Below, in pieces: positions 1 through 8,412 of a stretch of DNA of 45,978 nt. The translations under genes and the position numbers were made by a program. The stretch comes from Candidatus Bathyarchaeota archaeon. Lineage in GTDB: Archaea; Thermoproteota; Bathyarchaeia; TCS64. Under the pieces are notes generated by a model. It was not told the origin of the DNA. It made no database searches and saw only the letters and a list, made by a program, of their open reading frames with translations. Every line of letters begins with the position of its first letter. The stretch's first letter is position 1. The stretch covers positions 1 through 45,978 of the forward strand of contig JAFGHP010000049.1 in the NCBI GenBank assembly GCA_016930055.1, given 5' to 3'.

Positions 1-8
1 TAAAAAAT

Positions 9-1193
9 TTAGTGTTTAAGAAGTTTTTTAATTTTTTCTACAATATAATATTCTTCATTTTCTAAAAGGTATTGAGGATTTAATAATAGCAAACCTTTAA
101 CTTCATCAGTTAAGAAAAATGGTTCATATAATGAAGCTATACTTGGTTCATCTTCTCTTAACTTAGTAGATAGAGTTTTTCCAGAGATCCCAGCAATATT
201 TTCATCTATTTTTAAATAACATAAAGGTGTCATAGGTTCTCCATCTTCAACAACTCTTTGAAAAACTATACCTGTTTTAATGCCAGGTATTTCTTTAATT
301 TTGTTACTCATCCATTCTGCTTTATTCATCCATTCCTGAAATACTTTTTTTTCATCGTGTTCTAAATAGATTTTAATTGCTGCAATTAATCCAATAATTG
401 TTTCGCGACTCATTTTTGCTGCTCTTCCTACACCATTAAAAGGATATGATTGTAAATGAGCTAATTTAATTAGATCGGATCTACCTGCTAGTATTCCAGA
501 ATTGTTAGGTCCAGCAATGTGTTTTCCGCCACTATAGACAACTAAATCAGCTCCCTGAGAAATATAATATCTTAATTTTCTTTTTGGGGGTAACTCTGCA
601 GCTGCATCAATAAGTACTGGTAAATTGTTTTTATGAGCAATTTTAATAACTTTTTCTAAAGGTAAACTTCCTTTAAGATTTCTAGCAGTATAATAATAAC
701 ATGCAGTAGTTTTTTTGTTATAAGCAGAATCAAGTTCCCATTCTTTGCTACCAGTCTCAACAAATTTTCCTCCTGCGAGTTCTACTGAATAGTCATAGAC
801 ATTACGATTTGTTTTTTGGACAATAAATTCAGTTTTTAATCCTTCCGTGCGAACTGGAAGTTTAGTTGATAAATGACTCCAACCGCCTTTATGTTTAATT
901 GGGTCGTAGTTTTCTAATTCTGTTCCCTTCATTATACAGGCAGCTGCACCAAGCATCAATCCACAGACTGCACCTGCAACAGGTAAACCTGATTCAGCTC
1001 CAGTTATTTCTGCAATATATTCACCTGCCATTTTTTGTAATTCTACAATATCAACAAAACACTTTGATGCTTCAATCATCTCTTTAATTACATAAGAATC
1101 AGGTATCGAGCCACCAAGATTTGTTAGACTTGTAGCAGCATTAATAACACGTCTTAATCCATATTTTTTGAAAGGATTAATTAAATCATCCAA
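9..1193 (-). CDS. SelA-like PLP-dependent protein
   Basis: This is a 394-residue fold-type I PLP enzyme related to selenocysteine synthase (SelA) and the D-glucosaminate-6-phosphate ammonia-lyase-like branch of that family. The likely PLP lysine lies in SGGKHIAGPNNSG near residue 225, which matches the SelA-type lysine motif, and the preceding LIDAAAELPP segment carries the cofactor-binding Asp. No selB or tRNA-Sec is seen nearby, so selenocysteine synthesis is not supported; a beta-elimination or aminotransfer reaction on a small amino compound is more likely. The start is a TTG placed about 20 nt after an AT-rich TATA-like stretch, consistent with a leaderless message. It is divergent from the acetyl-CoA synthetase gene. 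The substrate is unknown. Confidence 0.75.
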   Translation of the reverse strand: MDDLINPFKKYGLRRVINAATSLTNLGGSIPDSYVIKEMIEASKCFVDIVELQKMAGEYIAEITGAESGLPVAGAVCGLMLGAAACIMKGTELENYDPIKHKGGWSHLSTKLPVRTEGLKTEFIVQKTNRNVYDYSVELAGGKFVETGSKEWELDSAYNKKTTACYYYTARNLKGSLPLEKVIKIAHKNNLPVLIDAAAELPPKRKLRYYISQGADLVVYSGGKHIAGPNNSGILAGRSDLIKLAHLQSYPFNGVGRAAKMSRETIIGLIAAIKIYLEHDEKKVFQEWMNKAEWMSNKIKEIPGIKTGIVFQRVVEDGEPMTPLCYLKIDENIAGISGKTLSTKLREDEPSIASLYEPFFLTDEVKGLLLLNPQYLLENEEYYIVEKIKKLLKH

Positions 1194-1201
1194 TTTATGT
1201 T

Positions 1202-1215
1202 CATATTATATATTG
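1202..1215 (-). promoter_or_regulatory. TATA-like promoter of the SelA-like gene
   Basis: On the minus strand an AATATATAA-type element lies about 20 nt before the TTG at 1193, so the transcript would be nearly leaderless. The call rests on position and composition only. Confidence 0.4.
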
Positions 1216-1313
1216 TTTCAAGAATATATTAAATTCGGGTTATACTAAATACCAAAAAGATTAAATTGTAAAAATGTTTTGATAAATTACGTTTTTTAAG
1301 GTAGGGTTACTTA

Positions 1314-1345
1314 GACAAGTGTCGAAAGATTTATAGACACTTGTC
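1314..1345 (+). promoter_or_regulatory. acs promoter with two palindromic operator-like sites around the TATA box
   Basis: GACAAGTGTC (1314-1323) and its exact reverse complement GACACTTGTC (1336-1345) form a perfect 10-bp inverted repeat with a 12-nt spacer. Each arm is itself a GACA-NN-TGTC palindrome, and the arm centres are 22 bp apart, about two helical turns. The spacer holds a TATA-like TTTATA at 1330-1335. Transcription would then begin near 1355-1360, just before the ATG at 1362. The arrangement suggests a dimeric regulator binding on both sides of the TATA box and blocking TBP/TFB, but no regulator is identified. Confidence 0.6.
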
Positions 1346-1361
1346 GTATGATGGGTCTCTA

Positions 1362-3332
1362 ATGCAACCTCAAGCTTCAACATATGGAGAACAATCCTTC
1401 TCTAAAGCTCTACCTGTTAATGAACGTTTTACCCCATTAAGAAATTTAAAAGATACTTGGAAGAAATCAATAGAAAATCCAGAAGAATTCTGGGCTCAAC
1501 AAGCAAAACAGCTTGATTGGATTAAAGAATGGGATCATGTCTTAGAATGGGATAACAATCACGCCAGATGGTTTAATGGGGGTCTAATTAATGTTAGCTA
1601 CAATTGTGTAGATAGACATGCTAAAACAAGTAGAAAAAATAAAGTAGCAATAATTTGGGAAGGAGAGGACGGGGATCGAAGAGGACTAACCTATCATAGT
1701 CTTTATAGGGAAGTTAACAAAATTGCCAGTGCTTTAAAGGAACTTGGTATAGAAAAAGGAAATACAGTTGCGCTGTATATGCCTATGGTTCCCGAATTAC
1801 CAATAGTTATGTTAGCATGTGCACGTATTGGTGCACCTTTTACACAAGTTTATTCTGGTTTCAGTTCGGGAGCTTTAGCTGAACGTGTTCAACACATTGA
1901 TGCTAAAATAATTATTACCAGTGATGGACTTTGGAGACGTGGTAAAATTATTGATTTGAAAGGAACTGTAGATAAAGCAATAGTCGATTGTCCTACTGTA
2001 GAAAAAGTAATTGTCCTAAAAAGAACAGGCCACCCCATTCACATGGAAGAGGGAAGAGACATTTGGTATGATGATGCACTATCATTAGCTAAAGAAAAAA
2101 ACATAACACCCGAATCGTTACCAAGTGATCATATTTTATATGTTCTTTATACTTCTGGAACCACTGCTAAACCTAAAGGAATACAAGTTGGTACAGGAGG
2201 ATATCTTACATATATTACTTCAACTTTAAAATGGGCTTTTGATGTTGATGAAAATGATGTATGGTGGTGTGCAGCAGATATTGGATGGGTTACTGGTCAT
2301 AGTTATATTGTTTTTGCACCTCTTGCCCTAGGTTTAAGCTTAGTCATGTATGAAGGCGCACCAGAATACCCTGACCCGGGACGTGTCTGGAGGATAATAG
2401 AAGATTATGGTGTCACTAAGTTTTACACAAGCCCAACATTATTACGTTTACTTATGAAATATGGTGATGACTATCCTAAAAATTATGACTTGAGTACATT
2501 AAAGATTTTAGGTTCTGTTGGAGAACCAATAAATCCCGAAGTTTGGAAATGGTATTATACAGTTATTGGTCAAGAACGTTGCCCCATATCTGATACCTGG
2601 TGGCAAACTGAAACAGGTGGATTTATGTTATCTCCAGCTCCAGGATTAGAATTAGCACCAATGAAACCAGGCTCAGCAACATTCCCCTTACCAGGAGTTG
2701 ACCCATTAATAGTAGATGAAGATGGGAAACCTGTGCCTCAGGGTGTTAAAGGCTATCTGACCATAAGAAGACCTTGGCCAGGTATGCTTTTAACTTTGTT
2801 TAAAGATGAAGAAAGATATCAAAACTATTATTGGCGGAAATATCCCAAAGCGGAACAGCCACTATTTTATACAGGTGATTATGCTATTCAAGATGTTGAT
2901 GGTTATTACTGGTTACTTGGAAGATCTGATGATGTTCTGAAAGTAGCAGGTCATCGTTTAGGAACAATAGAACTCGAAGACACACTTGTTAGTCATCAAT
3001 CTGTAGCAGAATCATCTGTTGTAGGTAAGTCTGATGAAATTAAAGGAGAAGTCCCTGTTGGCTTCGTAGTGCTTAAAAATGGTTATAATCCAAGCAAGCA
3101 ATTAGCAGAAGAATTAAAACGTCACGTAAGAAACATTATTGGTCCTATAGCTGCACTAAGCAATGTCTATTTTGTTCAAGGTTTGCCTAAAACTAGAAGT
3201 GGAAAAATAATGAGAAGAGTTATCAAAGCTTTAGTCGAAGGAGAATCAGTTGGTGATACTACAACTTTGGAAGATAAATCTTCAGTTGACTATATTATCA
3301 ATGCATTAAATAATAAGCCTTTAAATATTTAA
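1362..3332 (+). CDS. acs: Acetyl-CoA synthetase, AMP-forming
   Basis: This is an ANL-superfamily acyl-CoA synthetase that makes acetyl-CoA (possibly propionyl-CoA) from the acid, ATP and CoA. Visible motifs are the P-loop-like YTSGTTAKPKG, DTWWQTETGG containing the Trp that limits the acyl pocket in acetyl-CoA synthetases, the YTGD hinge region followed by GRSDDVLKVAGHR, and the C-terminal TRSGKIMRR with the catalytic, acetylatable Lys. The open frame also allows a TTG at 1341 (663 aa), but that codon lies within the right arm of the promoter palindrome and too close to the TATA-like box. ATG 1362 (656 aa) is therefore preferred. The gene is monocistronic and divergent from the SelA-like gene, and it is probably controlled through the paired palindromes just upstream. 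Confidence 0.9.
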   Translation: MQPQASTYGEQSFSKALPVNERFTPLRNLKDTWKKSIENPEEFWAQQAKQLDWIKEWDHVLEWDNNHARWFNGGLINVSYNCVDRHAKTSRKNKVAIIWEGEDGDRRGLTYHSLYREVNKIASALKELGIEKGNTVALYMPMVPELPIVMLACARIGAPFTQVYSGFSSGALAERVQHIDAKIIITSDGLWRRGKIIDLKGTVDKAIVDCPTVEKVIVLKRTGHPIHMEEGRDIWYDDALSLAKEKNITPESLPSDHILYVLYTSGTTAKPKGIQVGTGGYLTYITSTLKWAFDVDENDVWWCAADIGWVTGHSYIVFAPLALGLSLVMYEGAPEYPDPGRVWRIIEDYGVTKFYTSPTLLRLLMKYGDDYPKNYDLSTLKILGSVGEPINPEVWKWYYTVIGQERCPISDTWWQTETGGFMLSPAPGLELAPMKPGSATFPLPGVDPLIVDEDGKPVPQGVKGYLTIRRPWPGMLLTLFKDEERYQNYYWRKYPKAEQPLFYTGDYAIQDVDGYYWLLGRSDDVLKVAGHRLGTIELEDTLVSHQSVAESSVVGKSDEIKGEVPVGFVVLKNGYNPSKQLAEELKRHVRNIIGPIAALSNVYFVQGLPKTRSGKIMRRVIKALVEGESVGDTTTLEDKSSVDYIINALNNKPLNI

Positions 3333-3440
3333 TAAATTTTTTAAATTTAATTTTTAGGGTTAATTCTTTTTTAAACAATAAATAGAAATGAGACTAAAAT
3401 TTTGTTATATATTCTAAATAATTCGTGTTTTTTTCGTTAG

Positions 3441-3452
3441 CTTTAAATTTTA
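3441..3452 (+). promoter_or_regulatory. TATA-like promoter of the leu operon
   Basis: A TTTAAATTTTA stretch is centred about 25-30 nt before ATG 3465 and GTG 3480. It fits an archaeal TATA box for the four-gene leu operon that follows. Confidence 0.4.
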
Positions 3453-3483
3453 TCAAAGTAGTTTATGAGGTACACGAGTGTGA

Positions 3484-5019
3484 AAAAAATGGGGTATCGC
3501 TTTATTCAGTAATAAACCTGATAACGTTACTTTTTTTGATACAACTCTCCGTGATGGAGAACAAACTCCTGGTGTTTCACTTACAATTGCTAAGAAATTG
3601 GTGATAGCCAAAGCTCTTGATAGGTTAGGAGTAAAAGTAATTGAAGCTGGATTTGCAGCAGTTAGCAATGGAGAAAAAGAAGCTGTAAAATTAATTGCTT
3701 CAGAGGGACTTAACGCAGAAATATGTAGTGCAACTAGAAGTGTAAAAAGAGACATTGATGCTGCACTTGAAGCAGGTGTTGATTCTGTAAACATTATTAT
3801 TCCCACATCTGATTTACATATAAAGAAAAAATTAGATAAAACCAGAGAAGATGTCTTGGATATTACAACATCAGTAATTAATTATGCAAAAGAACATGGA
3901 ATAATAGTCGAGATCTGTCTTGAAGATGGCTCAAGAACTGACATGGGTTACTTAAAAAAAGTAATTCAGAGAGCTATAGATGCCAAAGTTGATAGAATTA
4001 CTCCCTGTGATACTGTTGGAATATTAACACCTGAAAGAGCTTACGAGTTCTATGGAGAAATTCATAAAACTTTTCCCAATCTAGTTTTAGGTGTACACTG
4101 CCATAATGATTTTGGTTTAGCTGTAGCAAATTCACTTGCTGCAATTGCTGCTGGAGCAACACATTTCCATGGAACAATTAATGGTTTAGGCGAAAGAGCA
4201 GGTAATGCTAGCCTAGAAGAAATGGCTGTTACGTTAAAATTACTATATGGTATTGAGACGGGAATAAATTCCACATATTTACAAGAAACTTCACAAATTG
4301 TATCAAGATCTACTGGGATGTTAGTTCAAGCTAATAAAGCGATAGTTGGTGCCAACGCGTTTGCTCATGAATCCGGAATACATACACATGCTATTCTTAA
4401 AGACCCTTTAACATACGAATCTATTGATCCATCTATTGTGGGAGCAGTAAGAAGGATTGCTACAGGTAAACATTCTGGTTCAGCGGGATTAAGTAAATCA
4501 TTATCTGAGATGGGTTTTAATCCTACCCCTGAACAATTCGATAAAATATTCCAGAAAGTAAAAAGTTTAGGTGATGAAGGAAAACCTGTCAGTGATACTG
4601 ATCTTTATGCTATGGCTGAAGAAATCACAAGTTCTAAATTGATTAATCCTTTAATCCTTGAAGAATTCATTGTTACTACTGGCAATAAAATTACACCAAC
4701 TGCTTCAGTAAAAATACGTAGAAATGGAAATATTATTGTTGAAGCAGACACAGGTAATGGACCTGTTGATGCAACCATAAATGCGATTAACAAAGCTATT
4801 CTACCTGAGCAAAGAGTTACACTAGATGTTTATCATGTTGAAGCAATAACTGGAGGTACTGATGCTGTAGTTAATGTTGAAGTCCGACTTAAACAAGGAG
4901 ATAAACTAGTTACTTCCAGAGGTGTAAGTGAAGATATAGTGAAAGCAAGTGTAGATGCTTATCTTAAAGGAGTAAATGTATACAGCAGCATGACAAAACG
5001 TAAAACAGGCGAAACTTAA
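3484..5019 (+). CDS. leuA: 2-isopropylmalate synthase (LeuA family); start not canonical
   Basis: A DRE-TIM metallolyase of the LeuA/citramalate/homocitrate synthase family. The catalytic FFDTTLRDGEQTPG motif is encoded at 3532-3573, followed by the HCHNDFGLAVANSLAAI metal-binding segment and GERAGNASLEE. A C-terminal LeuA dimerisation/regulatory domain occupies roughly the last 130 residues and is expected to give feedback control by the end product. The frame is open from 3484, just after a TGA at 3481-3483, but holds no ATG, GTG or TTG before 3598, and a start there would delete the catalytic motif. In the neighbouring frame, ATG 3465 or GTG 3480 would join the frame if the A7 run at 3483-3489 had six A's. 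Its stop overlaps leuC by 1 nt. The leuCDB context favours isopropylmalate, though citramalate synthase is possible. Confidence 0.85.
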   Translation, partial: KKWGIALFSNKPDNVTFFDTTLRDGEQTPGVSLTIAKKLVIAKALDRLGVKVIEAGFAAVSNGEKEAVKLIASEGLNAEICSATRSVKRDIDAALEAGVDSVNIIIPTSDLHIKKKLDKTREDVLDITTSVINYAKEHGIIVEICLEDGSRTDMGYLKKVIQRAIDAKVDRITPCDTVGILTPERAYEFYGEIHKTFPNLVLGVHCHNDFGLAVANSLAAIAAGATHFHGTINGLGERAGNASLEEMAVTLKLLYGIETGINSTYLQETSQIVSRSTGMLVQANKAIVGANAFAHESGIHTHAILKDPLTYESIDPSIVGAVRRIATGKHSGSAGLSKSLSEMGFNPTPEQFDKIFQKVKSLGDEGKPVSDTDLYAMAEEITSSKLINPLILEEFIVTTGNKITPTASVKIRRNGNIIVEADTGNGPVDATINAINKAILPEQRVTLDVYHVEAITGGTDAVVNVEVRLKQGDKLVTSRGVSEDIVKASVDAYLKGVNVYSSMTKRKTGET

Positions 5020-6275
5020 TGGGTTATACAGTTTCAGAAAAAATATTAGCTAGAGCCTCCGGAAACGATGCAGTAAATGTTGGTGAAATTGTTAAAGCAA
5101 AAGTAGATTTAGTAATGATACATGATGCTACAGGTGTTTTAGCAATTCAAGCCATGAAAGATATGGGAAGAACAAAGGTTTGGGACCCTAATAAAGTAAT
5201 TATTGTTCATGATCATGTGGCACCTGCTTGTACCATCCAATCAGCAAAAGTTCATAAAGAGTTACGTGATTTTGTGAAAGAACAAAATATTAAATATTTT
5301 TATGATGTTGGAGAAGGTGTTTGCCATCAACTCTTACCTGAAAAAGGTCATATAAAGCCTGGAACTGTCGTTGTTGGTGCTGATAGTCATACTTGTACTT
5401 ATGGTGCTTTTGGTTCTTTCGCTACAGGAGTAGGTAGTACTGATGCTGGTGTTGCTTTAGTTTTTGGGAAAAATTGGTTTAAAGTACCTGAAACCATCAA
5501 GATAAAAATTGATGGAGTATTAAAGAACAAAGTAACAGCAAAAGATGTTATTTTATTGATAGCTAAAAAAATTGGGGTTTCTGGAGCAACATATTCATCA
5601 TTAGAGTTATCAGGAGAGACAATTAGTGAAATGAGTATCTCAGGTAGAATGACGCTATGTAATATGGCTATTGAGATGGGTGCTAAAGCAGGAATTGTTG
5701 AACCAGATGAAAAAACCTATTCGTGGTTAAAATCCAAAATTAATGGAATCTATGAACCAATTTTAGCTGATGAAGATGCTAAATATAAAAAAACTTTGAA
5801 GTTTGATGTAACAAATTTAGAACCACAAGTTGCTTGCCCCCATAATGTAGATAACGTTAAACCTGTTAGTGATCTTCTTGATGTCACAATCAATCAGATT
5901 TTTATTGGCAGCTGTACAAATGGTCGTTTAGAGGATCTTAAGCAAGTACATAGTATACTAAAAGGAAAAAAAATTAGTAAAAATGTCAGAATGCTTATAG
6001 TCCCTGCTTCGAAAACAATATATAAAAATGCTTTAAGAAATGGAATAATAAACGACCTATTAGATTCTGGTGCTGTTATAAGTAATCCTAGTTGTGCAGC
6101 ATGTTTTGGTGGATCTATAGGTATCCTTGCCCCTGGTGAAGTTGGGTTAACTACCTCTAATAGAAATTTTAAAGGTAGACAAGGTTCACCAGAATCAGAG
6201 GTTTACCTCTGTTCCCCATATGTTGCTGCAGCGTCTGCTATTACAGGTAAAATTACTGATCCTAGGAGTGTTTAG
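5019..6275 (+). CDS. leuC: 3-isopropylmalate/homoaconitate dehydratase large subunit
   Basis: This 418-residue aconitase-superfamily protein is the [4Fe-4S] catalytic subunit that isomerises 2- to 3-isopropylmalate (or a homologue such as citraconate/homoaconitate). Visible are HDH at 64-66, GADSHTCTYGAFG near 120-132, GSCTNGR near 298 with the first cluster Cys, and NPSCAACFGG near 357 with the paired cluster cysteines. At 418 residues it has the length of the archaeal/short LeuC class that lacks the fused swivel domain, which is supplied by the next gene. The start ATG overlaps the leuA stop by one base and the gap to leuD is 2 nt, so the genes are translationally linked. Confidence 0.92.
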   Translation: MGYTVSEKILARASGNDAVNVGEIVKAKVDLVMIHDATGVLAIQAMKDMGRTKVWDPNKVIIVHDHVAPACTIQSAKVHKELRDFVKEQNIKYFYDVGEGVCHQLLPEKGHIKPGTVVVGADSHTCTYGAFGSFATGVGSTDAGVALVFGKNWFKVPETIKIKIDGVLKNKVTAKDVILLIAKKIGVSGATYSSLELSGETISEMSISGRMTLCNMAIEMGAKAGIVEPDEKTYSWLKSKINGIYEPILADEDAKYKKTLKFDVTNLEPQVACPHNVDNVKPVSDLLDVTINQIFIGSCTNGRLEDLKQVHSILKGKKISKNVRMLIVPASKTIYKNALRNGIINDLLDSGAVISNPSCAACFGGSIGILAPGEVGLTTSNRNFKGRQGSPESEVYLCSPYVAAASAITGKITDPRSV

Positions 6276-6277
6276 TA

Positions 6278-6772
6278 GTGAAAATAAGTGGAAATGTATG
6301 GAAATATGGTAACAATATAAATACAGATTATATTATTCCTGGAAGATACATGGAATTAACTGATCCATATGAAATGGCTAAACATGCAATGGAAGGAATA
6401 GATCAAGATTTTATTAATAAAGTCAAGAAAAACGATATAATTGTTGCGGGAGAAAATTTTGGGTGTGGTTCAAGCCGTGAACATGCCCCCTTAGCATTAA
6501 AATATGCAGGTATTGGATGTGTAATAGCAGAAAGTTATGCAAGGATTTTTTATAGAAATGCAATAAATATTGGTTTCTTAGCATTAGAGTGCCCAGAAAT
6601 AACGAAAATAGTTCAAACTAATGATATTATTGAAGTAGATTTAACTGAAGGCCTTATTAACAATAAATCAAATGGTAAAAAAGTCAATTTTATACCTCCG
6701 CCACCTTTTATGTTAGATGTGTTAAATGCAGGCGGTATAGTATCTTACTTAAGAAAGGTAGATGATTGGTGA
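6278..6772 (+). CDS. leuD: 3-isopropylmalate/homoaconitate dehydratase small subunit
   Basis: This 164-residue swivel-domain subunit pairs with LeuC. The N-terminal [15 protein letters not shown] motif and the substrate-binding [14 protein letters not shown] loop are intact, followed by [17 protein letters not shown]. It starts with GTG 2 nt after the leuC stop and ends in TGA, which overlaps the next gene's ATG. The short single-domain form is typical of archaea. The loop that sets chain-length preference cannot be resolved by eye, so isopropylmalate rather than homoaconitate is inferred from the operon. Confidence 0.92.
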   Translation: MKISGNVWKYGNNINTDYIIPGRYMELTDPYEMAKHAMEGIDQDFINKVKKNDIIVAGENFGCGSSREHAPLALKYAGIGCVIAESYARIFYRNAINIGFLALECPEITKIVQTNDIIEVDLTEGLINNKSNGKKVNFIPPPPFMLDVLNAGGIVSYLRKVDDW

Positions 6773-7770
6773 TGAAAAAGTACAGAATTGCTGCGATTCC
6801 CGGTGATGGTATCGGACCAGAATGTATGAAAGCAACACAAATGGTGTTAAAAGCTCTTTTAAAAGATAAAAATTACACTCTGGAATTTCAAGAATATTAT
6901 GCTGGTGATGAATATAAAATAAAAACGGGAACCGCATTACCTAAAGAGACAATTCAAGGAGTTAAAGAAGCGGATGCAACTCTGTTTGTTGCGGTAGGAA
7001 ATACTGCTAAAGAAGTAATTATTCCTCTTAGACAAATGTTTAATTGTTATGCAAATTTACGTCCAGCTAAAGCTTATCCTGGGGTTAAGGCATTTAAACC
7101 TGACCTAGACATAATGATAGTTAGAGAAAATACTGAATGTCTATATAAAATGGTAGGCTATCAAGGATTAGACTGGGGAGTAAATTTACGTATAATTACT
7201 AAAGAGGCTTCTGAAAGGATAGCTAAATATGCTTTTGAATGGAGTAAGAAAAATAATAGGAAAAAAGTTACAGCTGTTCATAAGGCAAATGTTTTAGATT
7301 TTACTGATAACATCTTTCTTGAAGCTACACGAAAAATCGCTTCAGAATATCCTGAAATTAAGTATGATGAAGTGATTGTTGATGCATGTGCAATGAAATT
7401 AATTTTGTCACCTGAAAATTTTGATGTTATAGTAACCACCAATATGTTTGGAGACATACTATCAGACGAGGTGGCGGGTTTAGTTGGTGGGTTAGGGATG
7501 GCTCCTAGTGGGAATATTGGGGATAAAATAGCCATCTTTGAACCGGTCCATGGATCTGCTCCTGATATTGCAGGAAAAAATATTGCTAATCCTACTGCAA
7601 CTATATTATCAGCCATTATGATGTTGGAATGGCTAGGTGAAAAAGAATCAGCTACACAATTAGATAAAGCCGTTATGATGGTTCTTAAAGAAGGAACTAA
7701 TATTACTCCTGATCTAGGTGGAAAAGCTTCAACTAATGAAATGGCTTTAGAAATAATTAAAAAACTATAA
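6772..7770 (+). CDS. leuB: 3-isopropylmalate dehydrogenase (beta-decarboxylating dehydrogenase family)
   Basis: This is a beta-decarboxylating dehydrogenase that oxidises 3-isopropylmalate (or a homologue) to the 2-oxoacid with NAD. GDGIGPE lies at the N-terminus, RENTECLY and the Lys of AVHKANV in the middle, then the metal-binding TTNMFGDILSDE and the cofactor loop EPVHGSAPDIAGKNIANP. I chose ATG 6772, which overlaps the leuD stop by one base; GTG 6769 and TTG 6766 are alternatives in the same frame. It is the last gene of the leuACDB run. Homoisocitrate and 3-isopropylmalate dehydrogenases are hard to separate by eye; the leuA regulatory domain favours leucine synthesis. Confidence 0.88.
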   Translation: MKKYRIAAIPGDGIGPECMKATQMVLKALLKDKNYTLEFQEYYAGDEYKIKTGTALPKETIQGVKEADATLFVAVGNTAKEVIIPLRQMFNCYANLRPAKAYPGVKAFKPDLDIMIVRENTECLYKMVGYQGLDWGVNLRIITKEASERIAKYAFEWSKKNNRKKVTAVHKANVLDFTDNIFLEATRKIASEYPEIKYDEVIVDACAMKLILSPENFDVIVTTNMFGDILSDEVAGLVGGLGMAPSGNIGDKIAIFEPVHGSAPDIAGKNIANPTATILSAIMMLEWLGEKESATQLDKAVMMVLKEGTNITPDLGGKASTNEMALEIIKKL

Positions 7771-7792
7771 CTTTAGTGATACCACAATTTTT

Positions 7793-8404
7793 TTAGTTTA
7801 TTGGTTGATTTGAAGGAGTCTGATGGCTCTGATTGGGTATTGTTGAGACAAATTTTTTGTATATTGGTATTATACGTTCAGGTGATAATTGAATTCTCAT
7901 AAGATCACCTTCATTTTGATTTGTATAGATATATTGAAAACCAATGCTTTCGTAAAACTTTCTTAAAGGACGTTTTTTCTCATCAAATTCTTCAGTATTA
8001 AGAGAAATATAGGAATATCCTGTTTCATAACAATATATTAACAATAGAGCAACTAGAGTACTACCAATTCCTTTACCTTCAATTACACTCGCTAATGTAT
8101 CTAAATAGAAACCCCCTGGTATTGAATTATCATTATATCCAAATAAAAGTGAAAGCGTTTTATCTTGAATTTTCGCCATAAATAAAATGAATCCATTAGT
8201 ATTTACTCTTAGTTCAATCTCTTCTTTTGTATATCTTAATTCTTCTCGAAACATTAGTGAATCAACTTGTTCAACAATCTTGAAGAGATTATCATCAAGG
8301 TTTATTTGTAGAGAAATTTTACATGGAGTACCAAGTATAATAGATAGTTTTGACTCTGCTACTCTTATGGCTTCTTCTAAAAACGGGGGTTCTTCGTTTA
8401 ACAT
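7793..8404 (-). CDS. GNAT-family N-acetyltransferase
   Basis: This 203-residue protein has a C-terminal GNAT acetyltransferase fold. The acetyl-CoA pyrophosphate loop is EGKGIGSTLVALLL, a Q/R-x-x-G-x-G/A-type motif A, followed by the YISLNTEEFDEKKRPLRKFY and ESIGFQYI elements typical of the family. The N-terminal 60 residues are not recognised. It lies 8 nt after the stop of the Ddl-like ATP-grasp gene and on the same strand, so it is probably the last gene of a three-gene operon with the MurL-like gene. Its acceptor is unknown; the amine of an amino acid or peptide made by the two upstream enzymes is an inference from context. Confidence 0.8.
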   Translation of the reverse strand: MLNEEPPFLEEAIRVAESKLSIILGTPCKISLQINLDDNLFKIVEQVDSLMFREELRYTKEEIELRVNTNGFILFMAKIQDKTLSLLFGYNDNSIPGGFYLDTLASVIEGKGIGSTLVALLLIYCYETGYSYISLNTEEFDEKKRPLRKFYESIGFQYIYTNQNEGDLMRIQLSPERIIPIYKKFVSTIPNQSHQTPSNQPIN

Positions 8405-8412
8405 GTCACATA

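Noticed and set aside
1341-1361. TTG 1341 as the acs start
   Set aside because: It lies in the operator palindrome and only a few bases after the TATA-like box, upstream of the expected transcript start.
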